From positions 42,960 to 106,959 of the forward strand of contig NZ_JAGOMQ010000011.1 of the NCBI RefSeq assembly GCF_017993425.1: 64,000 nt of DNA. The letters are read 5' to 3'. The translations under genes were made by a program, and so were the position numbers. Under the pieces are notes generated by a model. The model was not told the DNA's origin and searched no databases. It was given only the letters and a program-made list of their open reading frames with translations. Position 1 is the first letter of the stretch, and the number at the start of each line of letters is the position of its first letter. Shown one piece after another: positions 9,294 through 18,563 of this stretch. The DNA is from Amaricoccus sp. GTDB taxonomy: Bacteria; Pseudomonadota; Alphaproteobacteria; Rhodobacterales; Rhodobacteraceae.

Positions 9294-10370
9294 TCAGGCC
9301 AGCCGCACGATGTGGTTGTCGAAGGCGAGCCCCGAGAACGCCCGCCGCCCGCCGGCCACCGCCGCGTCGAGGAACAGGCCCTCGCCGGTGGTGCAGACGA
9401 AGCGCCCCTGCGCCGCCGCCACCCCGCAGAGGTCGGGCGAGTCGAGCTCCGTCGCAGCGCCGGTCGCGAGGTCGAAGACCAGCATCATCCCCCCGCGCGG
9501 GCAGGTGATCGCCGCCTGGCGCGCGTCGTCGGAGATCGCCGCGCTGCCGGCGTAGTTGCGGGTCCGCCGCTGCGTCTCCGGCGCCGCCGAGAGAAACTCC
9601 AGCGCCGCCGCCCCCGGCCGATGCACCGCGAGGAGCGGCGGGTTCATCAGCTCGTCCCCCTCCCATTGCAGCGCCGCCGCCAGCGTGCCGTCGCGCGCGA
9701 TGGCGATGTGGCGGATCGAGTTCAGCCGCAGCTCGTCCGGCGTCTCCAGCGTCTCCAGCACCCGTCCGGTGGCGACGTCGAGATAGCTGAGGTTCGCGTG
9801 CATCGTCGCGAGGTTCAGCGGCGAGCGCACGTCGGTGTCGGTCGCGATCCCGCCGTTCGCCACCGCGAGCCGGGCCCCGTCCCGGGTCAGCAGGATCTCG
9901 TGCGGCCCGATCCCCCCCGAGGAGACCTCGCCGATCCGGGCATAGCCCGATGCCGCGTCCCACACCCCGAGGAGCCCGCGTCCCTCCTCCGCCGTCTCGG
10001 TGGTGAAGAGCGTCGCCCCGTCGCGCGAGAAGGCGCCGTGGCCCTGGAAGGCGCGGCCCGCCGGCGCGCTCAGCTCGGCGACCACCCGCCCGTCGGCGCA
10101 GTCGAGCACCAGCGCGTAGCGCCCCGGCCGCCGGCCGAAGGCCACCGCCTCGGCGAGCCGCGGCCGCGCCGCCGCGGCATGGCCGCGCGCCGGCAGGTCG
10201 ATGCGGAACCGCTCCGCTCCGTCCTCGCCGAGGCCGAGCAGCACGAAGCGGCCGTCCGGCAGCCCGGCGGCGGCGAGATAGGCGGGGGAGCCCACGTCCG
10301 CCCAGGTGGCCCGCGGCGCGAGCCCGACGGCGGCGAAGGCGGCGAGAAGCCCGCGGCGCGATGTCCTCAT
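9294..10370 (-). CDS. DUF1513 beta-propeller-like periplasmic protein
   Basis: 358 residues with an N-terminal twin-arginine-like signal (MRTSRRGLLAAFAAVGLAPRATWA) and repeated blade-like segments (GRYALVLDCADG, GPHEILLTRDGARLAVANGG, LNSIRHIAIARDGTLA). DUF1513 proteins regularly occur as the last gene of imelysin/di-heme oxidoreductase clusters linked to periplasmic iron handling, and that is the order here; the biochemical role is unknown. Its ATG is one base from the stop of the upstream imelysin-type gene. Confidence 0.85.
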   Translation of the reverse strand: MRTSRRGLLAAFAAVGLAPRATWADVGSPAYLAAAGLPDGRFVLLGLGEDGAERFRIDLPARGHAAAARPRLAEAVAFGRRPGRYALVLDCADGRVVAELSAPAGRAFQGHGAFSRDGATLFTTETAEEGRGLLGVWDAASGYARIGEVSSGGIGPHEILLTRDGARLAVANGGIATDTDVRSPLNLATMHANLSYLDVATGRVLETLETPDELRLNSIRHIAIARDGTLAAALQWEGDELMNPPLLAVHRPGAAALEFLSAAPETQRRTRNYAGSAAISDDARQAAITCPRGGMMLVFDLATGAATELDSPDLCGVAAAQGRFVCTTGEGLFLDAAVAGGRRAFSGLAFDNHIVRLA

Positions 10371-10371
10371 C

Positions 10372-11550
10372 TCAGTCTCCGTCCATGGAGTTGAAGCCCG
10401 CGGCGATGCCGAGCGACCCGCCGACCTCGACCACGAGATCCGTGCGCAGCCGCCGGATCGCCTGCTGCGCCGATTCGACCCGGATCCGGGTCCCCGGCTT
10501 GGTCACGGCGACCGCGACGTCGCCCATGCCCGCGGCCGCCTGCTCGGCCTCGACGAACGCCGCCTCCAGCCCCGCCTGCGCCTTCGCCGACAGCTCCGGC
10601 GCGAAGGCGGTCTCGTAGAGGCTGCGCGCCGCCGCCACCGACAGGATCACGTCGCGCTGCGGCCGCCCGGTCCGCCAGGCCTCGGCCCGCCGCGGCTGCG
10701 GCTTCTCGAAGGTGCCGAGCGGCCGGCCCAGCCGGTGGTCCGCCGTCACCTCGAGCCCGCCGGCGAGCGCGGTGAAGATGGCGCGCGAGCCCTCCTCCGG
10801 CGTCAGGTAGAGCGGGTTGCCCGGCGCGCCCGCCGTCGCGAGATACCCCGCGAAGGGATCCCGCCAGCGGTCGCGCGCCTTGGCCGCGGTCGCCGCGAGA
10901 TCGACCGCCACGGCGGTGACCAGCCGGCATTCGTAGCTCCCCGCCGCCGGCGGCCCCTCGGCGAGCAGCGCGTCGAGCGCGAAGAGCCCGCGCGCCGCGA
11001 CCGAGAGCTGCGCGAAGCGTGCGGGGTCGTCGACCACCGGGTCCTGGTCCGCCTCGAGCTTCGCCAGCGCCCGCGGCGTCGCGCTGCGCTCGTCCGGCCA
11101 GAAGGCGATGGCGAAGCCGGTGTCGCCCTCCTCCAGCGGGCCGAAGCGCAGATGCGCCACCCCCATCCAGGCGTCGAAGGCGGCATTGTAGGCCGCCATC
11201 AGGTCCTCCGGCCCGCCGGCGCAATGCCCCTGCGCCGCGGTCGCCAGCGCCGCCGTGTCCGCGGCGAGGGTGTCGAAGCGCGGCAGGATATGCCCCTCCA
11301 GCGCCCGTTTCGCGACGGCGGCATGATCGAGCGCCCCCGCCGGCCCGGCGAGCAGCCCGAGCGCTGCCGCAACCGCCGCGAACGCCCGCGCCGACCGGCC
11401 CCCACGGCCTCCGGTCGGTCCCTGCCTCCAACCGGCGCGAGCGGCGCATTGCGTCGCGCCGCTCGCCGCCCGGGAGAGGCGAGAAGCGCCGGGCGGAACC
11501 GTCGGCCGGCAATCCCCGTCGTGAATGCGGCGACGTCGCGGCGAGGACAT
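10372..11550 (-). CDS. Imelysin-family periplasmic protein 2, unusual 5' end
   Basis: Second imelysin-type protein of the cluster. The mature part starts near LDHAAVAKRALEGHILPRF and carries LMAAYNAAFDAWMGVAHLRFGPLEEGDTGFAIAFWPDER; the GxHxxE site seen in the upstream imelysin is not conserved. A hydrophobic export segment (FAAVAAALGLLAG) is present, but the only in-frame start is an ATG at 11550, which puts about 55 odd Arg/Gly-rich residues in front of it. A GGAG precedes that ATG and lies in the target duplication of element B. An alternative is an ATG at 11449 in another frame joined by a one-base slip in the GGGGG run near 11400. Start uncertain. Confidence 0.7.
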   Translation of the reverse strand: MSSPRRRRIHDGDCRPTVPPGASRLSRAASGATQCAARAGWRQGPTGGRGGRSARAFAAVAAALGLLAGPAGALDHAAVAKRALEGHILPRFDTLAADTAALATAAQGHCAGGPEDLMAAYNAAFDAWMGVAHLRFGPLEEGDTGFAIAFWPDERSATPRALAKLEADQDPVVDDPARFAQLSVAARGLFALDALLAEGPPAAGSYECRLVTAVAVDLAATAAKARDRWRDPFAGYLATAGAPGNPLYLTPEEGSRAIFTALAGGLEVTADHRLGRPLGTFEKPQPRRAEAWRTGRPQRDVILSVAAARSLYETAFAPELSAKAQAGLEAAFVEAEQAAAGMGDVAVAVTKPGTRIRVESAQQAIRRLRTDLVVEVGGSLGIAAGFNSMDGD

Positions 11551-11556
11551 CAGGCT

Positions 11557-11883
11557 CCACACTGCACGACAGTGGAGAGAAACCTCGGTCGGGAGAGTGC
11601 GGGACGGTGAAGCCAGACGGATTTGACCCGTGGCAACTCCGTCCGCGATCGCCCCTGCGGGGGGCGAGCGCGTCGCCGCGCTCGCCGGGGCGATCACGGC
11701 CGGATTGCGCGCGACGGGGAAATCTTCACCCCCCACGGCCTCCGCGCCAACGCGCTCCGGCCGTCGGCGCGGCGAAAGCCGGGCTTTCGCTTGTCGGGCC
11801 GCAGCCTCGCGGGCAGAGCCCGCTTCGGTCGGGGCGAGCGCCGCAGCCTCGGGCGGCAACCGGCTCCTGTCGCGTAGTGTAAC
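11557..11883 (+). mobile_element. MITE-like element B, copy 1
   Basis: Left end CCACACTGCACGAC (11557-11570); right end GTCGCGTAGTGT (11869-11880), a decayed inverted match. The interior aligns over its whole length with the reverse complement of 49415-49742, including GACGGATTTGACCCGTGGCA, GGGGAAATCTTCACCCC and the palindrome GCGAAAGCCGGGCTTTCGC. CAGGCTCC occurs immediately outside both ends (11551-11558 overlapping the first two bases, and 11884-11891), as expected of an 8-bp target duplication. No transposase or convincing ORF inside. It separates the di-heme oxidoreductase gene from the second imelysin gene. Confidence 0.8.
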
Positions 11884-11935
11884 CAGGCTCCGCACCACTC
11901 GAAATATATCAGTAATAACAACACCTTGCCCGCAT

Positions 11936-11947
11936 ATCACGCGTGAT
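11936..11947. repeat. Motif E (CACGCGTG palindrome), copy 1
   Basis: Perfect 12-bp palindrome ATCACGCGTGAT in an AT-rich patch (about 11895-11947) between the di-heme oxidoreductase stop and element B. On the minus strand it is followed by ATGCGGGCAAGG and an AT-rich stretch, matching the arrangement of the copy at 47643. Weakest of the four copies. Confidence 0.5.
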
Positions 11948-11964
11948 AGCACCGTCCGCATCCC

Positions 11965-13464
11965 CTAAAGGCTCCCCAGGAAGCGCAGCAGCGCCGCCCG
12001 CTCCTCCGGCGTCATCTCCACCACCCGGTCGCGGGCGGCCTGCGCCTCGCCGCCGTGCCAGAGCACCGCCTCGAGCAGGCTCCGCGCCCGCCCGTCGTGC
12101 AGGAAGCTCTCCTGCCCGGTCACCGTCCCGGTCAGCCCGATCCCCCAGAGCGGCGCAGTCCGCCATTCCCGCCCCTCGGCCCGGCCCTCGGGGCGGTTGT
12201 CGGCCAGCCCCTCGCCCATGTCGTGCAGCAGGAAGTCCGAATAGGGCCAGATCAGCTGGAAGCTCTGCTCCGGCCGGTCGGTCAGGCGGTGGGTCACGAA
12301 CTTCGGCGCGTGGCAGGCGGCGCAGCCCGTCGCATAGAACAGCTCCTTGCCGCGCAGCACCTCCGGATCCCCCGGATCCCGCCGCGCCGGAACCGCGAGA
12401 TTGCGGCTGTAGAAGGTCACGAGGTCGAGCGCGGCGTCCTCCGCCTCGGGATCGCCGCCGTGCGGCGCCGCGCGACAGGCCGCCTGCGCCGCGGTGCAGT
12501 CGCCCCAGCCGTCGGGATGCAGGCGCGTCGAGATGCCGATGTCGCCGGCGAAGGCGGCGGCGGTCTGCTCGCGGATCGTCGGCATCCCGGCCTTGTAGCC
12601 GAAGCGCCCGAGCATCGGCTGCCCGAACTCCGCCGACCACACGATGTTCGGCCGCCCGCTGATCCCGTCGCCGTCGGCGTCGTCGGGGTCGGCATGGGCG
12701 AGGATGTCCGCCGCCGGGATCGCCTCGACGAGCCCGAGCCCGATCATCTGCGGCGCCACCCGCGGCGACATCATCACGTCCTCGGCCATGGGGCCATAGG
12801 CGAGGTCGGCCACGCCGTAGCTCGGCCGCCGCAGCCGCGCCGTCTCGCCCCCGGCGAGCGCGACCTCCTCCTCGGCGTAGTCGATGGTGAACCGCCCCTC
12901 GGCGGGAATCCCGGCGATCGAGAAGGTCTGGAACTGCCCGCCATAGACCGGCTCCGGCGCCGCCCCGATCCAGTCGGCGATCTCGCCCGCCAGCGCATCG
13001 TGGTCCGACGGCACGGAGAGCCGCAGGAACATCTGCGTCGCCGGCTCGCCCGGCGCCGGCGGATGGCCGCGCGCGTCCTTCAGGTGGCAGTTCTGGCAGG
13101 CCCGCGAATTGAAGATCGGCCCGAGCCCGTCCGAGGCCTGGGTCGAGGACGGCGCCGAGACCCAGAGCTTGCGGAAGATGCCGTTGCCGACCTTGAAGTC
13201 GAGCTCCTTCGCGAAGTCGAGGTTCGCCGACGAGAACGAGAAGGCGTTGGCGTCCGGCCGCCGCCGGTTGGTCGCCGCCCCGCCGGGGTTGGTCTCGAAC
13301 GGCTCCGGCGCCGCGAAGCTCGTCGCCGGCGCCGTCACGGAAACGACCCGCCCGGCCTCCTCGGCCGTGCGGGGCGTGACGTTCAGGTGCGCGTCCCCGG
13401 CGGGTTGCGACGCGGCCAGCGGCGCCGCGAGGACGAGCGCCCCCGCGAGGAGGACGCGCCGCAT
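11965..13464 (-). CDS. Di-heme oxidoreductase (DHOR family), secreted c-type cytochrome
   Basis: 499-residue periplasmic protein with a signal peptide (MRRVLLAGALVLAAPLAASQPA) and two CxxCH heme c sites, CQNCH at about residue 128 and CAACH at about 385. It belongs to the di-heme oxidoreductase family, often annotated as thiol oxidoreductase, with conserved SPRVAPQMIGLGL and DADGDGISGRPN segments; the latter looks like a calcium-type loop. In this conserved neighbourhood (imelysin, DHOR, imelysin, DUF1513) it is thought to act in periplasmic iron uptake or redox of iron, but the electron acceptor is unknown. Starts nine bases after the upstream imelysin stop. Confidence 0.92.
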   Translation of the reverse strand: MRRVLLAGALVLAAPLAASQPAGDAHLNVTPRTAEEAGRVVSVTAPATSFAAPEPFETNPGGAATNRRRPDANAFSFSSANLDFAKELDFKVGNGIFRKLWVSAPSSTQASDGLGPIFNSRACQNCHLKDARGHPPAPGEPATQMFLRLSVPSDHDALAGEIADWIGAAPEPVYGGQFQTFSIAGIPAEGRFTIDYAEEEVALAGGETARLRRPSYGVADLAYGPMAEDVMMSPRVAPQMIGLGLVEAIPAADILAHADPDDADGDGISGRPNIVWSAEFGQPMLGRFGYKAGMPTIREQTAAAFAGDIGISTRLHPDGWGDCTAAQAACRAAPHGGDPEAEDAALDLVTFYSRNLAVPARRDPGDPEVLRGKELFYATGCAACHAPKFVTHRLTDRPEQSFQLIWPYSDFLLHDMGEGLADNRPEGRAEGREWRTAPLWGIGLTGTVTGQESFLHDGRARSLLEAVLWHGGEAQAARDRVVEMTPEERAALLRFLGSL

Positions 13465-13473
13465 CGCCGCCGC

Positions 13474-14739
<1,266 letters not shown>

Positions 14740-15040
14740 GACCCCACTCCTCGCCTGTCCGCGGCCCGCGGGCCGCCCCTGTCGCGGCGCACCCTAAGCC
14801 GGAGCAATCGAGTCGGGAATAGGGGGGCGAGAGAAATCATCGGAAATGCGGGGGTTCGCGCAGGCGATCCTTGGGGCGTGAACTCATAAGCCGGTCTGCC
14901 GATGCGAAGGGCAGGCTTCGGCCCGAAGCGACCTTGCCGCGCCATCGGGTGAATGACCGCGTCGAGCCCAAACCGTTGGTGCTGCACCGGTCGCGGAAGG
15001 CCATGATGCGCAGAATGGGGGCGGCCTATGAAATATCCCG

Positions 15041-15679
15041 TTAGGGCGCCAGGTAGTCATCGACGATAACCTCGCAATCCAGTCCGAGCTGCTGGGCGAG
15101 ATCTTCTGCCCAAGCCTTCATACTCTCATTCCCCACGAAAATCGCAGTGATCAACTTCTGATCCACCGGGTCGAGAACCTGGACCTCGGCATCGTTCCAT
15201 GTCGGACGGTTATCCGGGATCTGGTAGTGATCTCGTCGGGAGCGGTATCCCCTCTCCTCGGGGATATAGACGTCTTCATCCTCAAACATGCTGTTGAAAC
15301 CCCAGGGCCCGCCCAAAAAGCCGCGGGCATTCCGAACAGCACTGGTGGACGCATTCTGCCGGCAAAACCGGCAGGAGTGCGTCCAAAGCACTTCGCGTTC
15401 CACCCGCAGAATGATCCAGCCCCTGTGATCGACTTTTCGCTTCGCATCGAACATCGAGGAGTTAATGGAGTCGATCGAAAAGGAGATCGCCCGCGGCGTG
15501 TCATCCCATCGCGCATCATCGGTGTACGTGTATTGGAGGTTCGTGTCGGCGAGGTCTTCGCGGGAGAGTAAGCCATTGCTCAGAATGCTCAGCAGGTTCT
15601 CTCTTCGGGTGAAGTGGTACAGCGCTAGGATGCCGCGGCCTTCGGCGGCCCGCCTGATCTTCTGGCGGAAATGCGCCAT
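15041..15679 (-). CDS. Orphan DarT-like (DUF4433) ADP-ribosyltransferase
   Basis: 212 residues. ILALYHFTRRENLLSILSNG at 18-36 is the NAD-binding start of DarT-type folds; LWTHSCRFCRQNAS at about 99-111 and the late WNDAEVQVLDPV, whose Glu165 would be the catalytic acid, match a branch of the DUF4433 family. Better known members are toxins that ADP-ribosylate thymidine in single-stranded DNA. No DarG-type macrodomain antitoxin is adjacent on either strand. The codon use and flanks are visibly less GC-rich than neighbouring genes, which points to transfer. Whether it is toxic, and what it modifies, cannot be told from sequence. Confidence 0.72.
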   Translation of the reverse strand: MAHFRQKIRRAAEGRGILALYHFTRRENLLSILSNGLLSREDLADTNLQYTYTDDARWDDTPRAISFSIDSINSSMFDAKRKVDHRGWIILRVEREVLWTHSCRFCRQNASTSAVRNARGFLGGPWGFNSMFEDEDVYIPEERGYRSRRDHYQIPDNRPTWNDAEVQVLDPVDQKLITAIFVGNESMKAWAEDLAQQLGLDCEVIVDDYLAP

Positions 15680-15827
15680 ACCGCGGTTACCTTTCTGAAA
15701 ATCAGCTTGGGAGCAGATGAACGTTCACTCCGTCCGTAACTCGGTTTCAGGTCCGCGACTTTCCGGTGACCGCTCTTGGCGCTTTCCGACTGTGGTGTTG
15801 GTCTTGGGGTACGCGCCCTTAACCGCC

Positions 15828-15884
15828 GATGAAAAAACGGCAAGCCGGATTCCAGCCCGGTTCTTCCGGGCCGGAACAACGGGA
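15828..15884 (-). terminator. Possible terminator after the FAH-family gene
   Basis: On the minus strand, just past the stop at 15897, a GCCCGG/CCGGGC stem with a short loop is followed by CGGC TT GCCG and then TTTTTT. The second small stem plus T run looks like a weak intrinsic terminator. The segment GGCAAGCCGGATTCCAGCC here recurs near 27440, downstream of purF. Confidence 0.4.
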
Positions 15885-15896
15885 TAACCCCCGCCG

Positions 15897-16742
15897 TCAG
15901 GCGTCGGTGACAAACGTCTGCTTCTGCCGCCCCAGCCCCTCGATGCCGAGCTCCACCACGTCGCCCGCCCGGAGGAACGTCGGCGGCTTCATCCCCATCC
16001 CGACGCCCGGCGGCGTGCCCGTCGAGATCACGTCCCCCGGCAGCAGGGTGAAGAACTGGCTGAGATAGCTCACCAGGAACGCCACGCCATAGACCATGGT
16101 CGCGGTCGAGCCGTCCTGCATCTTCTTGCCGTTGACGTTCAGCCACATCTTCAGCTTCTGCGGATCGGCCACCTCGTCGCGCGTCACCAGCCACGGCCCG
16201 ATCGGGCCGAAGGTGTCGCAGCTCTTGCCCTTGGTCCACTGCCCCTGCCGCTCCGCCTGGAACGCGCGCTCCGAGACGTCGTTCGCCACGCAATACCCCG
16301 CGACATGCCGCATCGCATCGGCCTCCGCGACATACTTCGCCTTCGCCCCGATCACCACGGCGAGCTCGACCTCCCAGTCGGTCTTCACCGAGCCGCGCGG
16401 GATCAGCACGTCGTCGTCCGGCCCGCAGATCGCGCTCGTCGCCTTCATGAACACCACCGGCTCCGACGGCACCGCCATCCCGGATTCCGCGGCGTGGTCG
16501 GCGTAGTTGAGCCCGATGCAGATGAACTTGCCCGTCCCCGCGACGCAGGGCCCGAAGCGCACCCCCTCGGGCGCCTTCGGCAGGCCCGCCGGGTCGAGCT
16601 TGCGCAGCTTCGCCAGCCCCTCGTCCGTCAGCACCTCGCCCGAGATGTCGAGCACGTGCCCCGACAGGTCGCGGATCCCGCCCTCGGCGTCGATCAGCCC
16701 CGGCTTCTCCGCCCCGGGCTCTCCATAGCGAACCAGCTTCAT
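15897..16742 (-). CDS. Fumarylacetoacetate hydrolase family protein (2,4-diketo-3-deoxy-sugar-acid hydrolase type)
   Basis: 281 residues beginning MKLVRYG, the usual N-terminus of this subgroup. The C-terminal FAH catalytic domain spans about residues 75-278, with CIGLNYADHAAESG, WEVELAVVIG (metal-binding Glu) and DVISTGTPPGVGMGMKPP. With the adjacent dehydrogenase it fits the non-phosphorylative breakdown of 2-keto-3-deoxy-L-fuconate or L-rhamnonate, where this enzyme splits the 2,4-diketo acid into pyruvate and lactate; that substrate is inferred from context. Start fixed at 16742 by the conserved MKLVRYG; 16 nt separate it from the SDR gene. Confidence 0.88.
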   Translation of the reverse strand: MKLVRYGEPGAEKPGLIDAEGGIRDLSGHVLDISGEVLTDEGLAKLRKLDPAGLPKAPEGVRFGPCVAGTGKFICIGLNYADHAAESGMAVPSEPVVFMKATSAICGPDDDVLIPRGSVKTDWEVELAVVIGAKAKYVAEADAMRHVAGYCVANDVSERAFQAERQGQWTKGKSCDTFGPIGPWLVTRDEVADPQKLKMWLNVNGKKMQDGSTATMVYGVAFLVSYLSQFFTLLPGDVISTGTPPGVGMGMKPPTFLRAGDVVELGIEGLGRQKQTFVTDA

Positions 16743-16758
16743 CCCGATTTCCCCCTGT

Positions 16759-17496
16759 TCAGACGTTGGTCCAGCCGCCGTCGACCACATGGATCGCGCC
16801 GGTGGTGAAGGCGCTCTCGTCCGAGGCGAGATAGACCGCCAGCGCCGCGATCTCCTCCGCCCGGCCGAGCCGGCCCATCGGCTGGCGCGCGACAAAGGCG
16901 GCGTGCGCCGCGTCGAAGTCGCCGGTCGCGCGCATCCGCTCGTGCAGGCTCGGGCTCTCGACCGTCCCCGGGCAGATGGCGTTGCAGCGGACGCCTTGCG
17001 TGACGAAATCCGCCGCCACCGCCCTGGTCATGCCGATGACGCCCGCCTTGGTCGCCCCGTAGACGAAGCGGTTCGGCACGCCGACCACGCTCGACGCCAC
17101 GGAGGACATGTTGACGATCGACCCGCCGCCCCGCGCCACCATCCCGGGCAGGAAGGCCCGCATCATCCGGTACATCGCGGTCATGTTGAGATCGACGGAG
17201 AAGGCCCACCTCTCCTCGGTGCAGTCGAGGATGGTGCCGCCGTCGACATAGCCCGCGCAGTTGAAGAGCACGTCGATCCCGCCGGTCCGGTCGCGCAGCG
17301 CCGCGATCGCGCCCGCGTCCGTCACGTCGAGCCGCGCCGTCTCCAGGCCCGCGGCCGCGAGCTCGCCCAGCGTGGCCTCGTTGATGTCCGTGGCGACGAC
17401 CCGCGCCCCCTCGGCGCGGAACGCCAGCGCCGTCGCCCGCCCGATCCCCTGTCCCGCCGCGGTGACGAGGCAGGTCTTGCCGTCCAGCCGGTTCAT
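16759..17496 (-). CDS. SDR dehydrogenase, 2-keto-3-deoxy-L-fuconate dehydrogenase type
   Basis: 245 residues, classical short-chain dehydrogenase. TAAGQGIGRA near the N-terminus binds NAD; NMSSVASSVVGVPNRFVYGATKAGV holds the catalytic Ser, Tyr and Lys (YxxxK); CPGTVESPSLHERMRATGD and YLASDESAFTTG follow. The pattern LDVLFNCAGYVDGGTILDC and the SSVASSVxGxxNRxVY segment are close to the BDH2/DHRS6-like branch, whose bacterial members oxidise 2-keto-3-deoxy-L-fuconate. Start at 17496 has a strong GGGGAGG site. Operon with the hydrolase downstream. No fuconate dehydratase, aldolase or transporter is in the window. Confidence 0.87.
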   Translation of the reverse strand: MNRLDGKTCLVTAAGQGIGRATALAFRAEGARVVATDINEATLGELAAAGLETARLDVTDAGAIAALRDRTGGIDVLFNCAGYVDGGTILDCTEERWAFSVDLNMTAMYRMMRAFLPGMVARGGGSIVNMSSVASSVVGVPNRFVYGATKAGVIGMTRAVAADFVTQGVRCNAICPGTVESPSLHERMRATGDFDAAHAAFVARQPMGRLGRAEEIAALAVYLASDESAFTTGAIHVVDGGWTNV

Positions 17497-17589
17497 CGCA
17501 CCTCCCCCGCGCGGTCTCCCGCCACGCCGGGAACGGTTGTAGGGGGAGAGCGCAGGACTTGTCCACCCGACGGGACCGCCCGGCCGCGG

Positions 17590-17953
17590 CGCGTCAGTCC
17601 CGGGGCCGGGTCGGCGCGCCCGGTCCTGCCGGTCGCGCCGCAGCTCCGCGCTCTCGGCGCCGTCGGCCCGACCCCGCTCCGCGCCGCGGGCGAGGGCGAC
17701 CCCGCCGCCCGTCGGTCGCGGATCGAAGCCGGCACGCTCCCCGTCGGGCCAGTCGAGCCGCAACCGGCTCACCCCGAGCGCCGTCGGCCCGGCCCCCGCT
17801 CCGCGCCGCGGGTGTGGGCGACCCCGCCGCCCGTCGGTCGCGGATCGAAGCCGACACGCCCCGCCGGGCCAGTCGAGCCGCAGCCGGCTCGCCCCGAGGG
17901 CCGTAGGCCCGGACCCGGCGCCCGGTCCACGCCGCAGGCCCCCGCTCCTGCCC
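17590..17953 (-). repeat. Tandem array C: decayed 120-bp copies of a gene's 3' end
   Basis: The segment AGTCGAGCCGCAGCCGG of the gene at 17954-18343, encoding LRLDW, recurs at about 17871 and 17751 and in decayed form at about 17631, so the period is 120 bp. Minus-strand translation gives RLRLDWYDG in the gene, then SRLRLDWPGG and SRLRLDWPDG in the copies. Each copy also repeats the neighbouring GTCGCGGATCGAAGCC, which matches the gene's own stop region GTCGCGGGTCAGCG. This fills the 457-nt gap between the secreted-protein gene and the SDR gene. Confidence 0.8.
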
Positions 17954-18343
17954 TCAGTCGCGGGTCAGCGTCAGCACCCCGCCGTCGTACCAGTCGAGCC
18001 GCAGCCGGTTCGCGCCGAGCGGCGTCAGCGTCGCGCCCGGCCCCCAGGCGGCGCCGCCGCAGGTGACCGCGACCCCGCCCGCGCCCGGCGCGAGGCGCGG
18101 CGCGGCGCAGCCGTCGTAGGTCCCCTCGCCGTTGGTCCGGCCCGTGTCCCAGGTGATCCCCGACGGCGCGATCCTCAGCACCGCCCCGAGGTAGGACGGG
18201 TCGTCGTCCACCAGCGCGGTGGCGCGCATCCCCGGGTCGTTCTCCACCTTCGTCACCACCCACGTCCCCAGCGCCGAGACCGGCGCCGCCGAGGCCGCCC
18301 CCGCCAGCCCGAGCCCCACGAGCGCCGCTCCGATCGTCCGCAT
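17954..18343 (-). CDS. Small secreted protein, AprI/Inh-like composition
   Basis: 129 residues with a signal peptide (MRTIGAALVGLGLAGAASA) and a small beta-rich domain containing LGTWVVTKVENDPG, YLGAVLRIAPSGITWD and a Cys pair (CAAPRL..., VTCGGAAW) likely to form a disulfide. I do not recognise the family with confidence; small periplasmic beta-barrel inhibitors look similar. The gene's 3' end is the source of the downstream tandem array. It is divergent from dnaB. Confidence 0.65.
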   Translation of the reverse strand: MRTIGAALVGLGLAGAASAAPVSALGTWVVTKVENDPGMRATALVDDDPSYLGAVLRIAPSGITWDTGRTNGEGTYDGCAAPRLAPGAGGVAVTCGGAAWGPGATLTPLGANRLRLDWYDGGVLTLTRD

Positions 18344-18465
18344 CCGCCGGACCCTCCCTCTGCAATCCCCGCGCAGCATCCCGGCCGCCGCGCCGGAGTC
18401 AACCGGGACGCCAAACCAACCCCATGGAAACACGGGGCAAACGCGATCCCTCCCCGATCTTCTAC

Positions 18466-18474
18466 TTATCCACA
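18466..18474 (+). promoter_or_regulatory. DnaA box upstream of dnaB
   Basis: TTATCCACA, a perfect match to the DnaA box consensus TTATNCACA, lies 90 bases before the dnaB start and about 50 bases upstream of a likely -10 element, in an otherwise very GC-rich spacer. Its position suggests that DnaA regulates dnaB transcription. Confidence 0.65.
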
Positions 18475-18520
18475 CCCCGTCCCCCCGTTTCGTTCCGCTT
18501 CCCGCCCGCCCGGCGGGCTG

Positions 18521-18526
18521 TATAAC
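18521..18526 (+). promoter_or_regulatory. Probable -10 element of the dnaB promoter
   Basis: TATAAC preceded by GCTG, about 38 bases before the dnaB ATG. The matching -35 position (CTTCCC, 17-bp spacer) is poor, so the promoter may depend on an activator; the nearby DnaA box is a candidate. Confidence 0.45.
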
Positions 18527-18563
18527 GGCCGCGACCGGGAGGCACGCCGAGGGGGGCAGCGAC

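Noticed and set aside
12417..12695. Small ORFs across the di-heme oxidoreductase gene
   Set aside because: All are off-frame fragments within the CxxCH-bearing gene.
17590..17953. Array C as a CRISPR array
   Set aside because: Units are 120 bp, degenerate and gene-derived with no conserved direct repeats or variable spacers.
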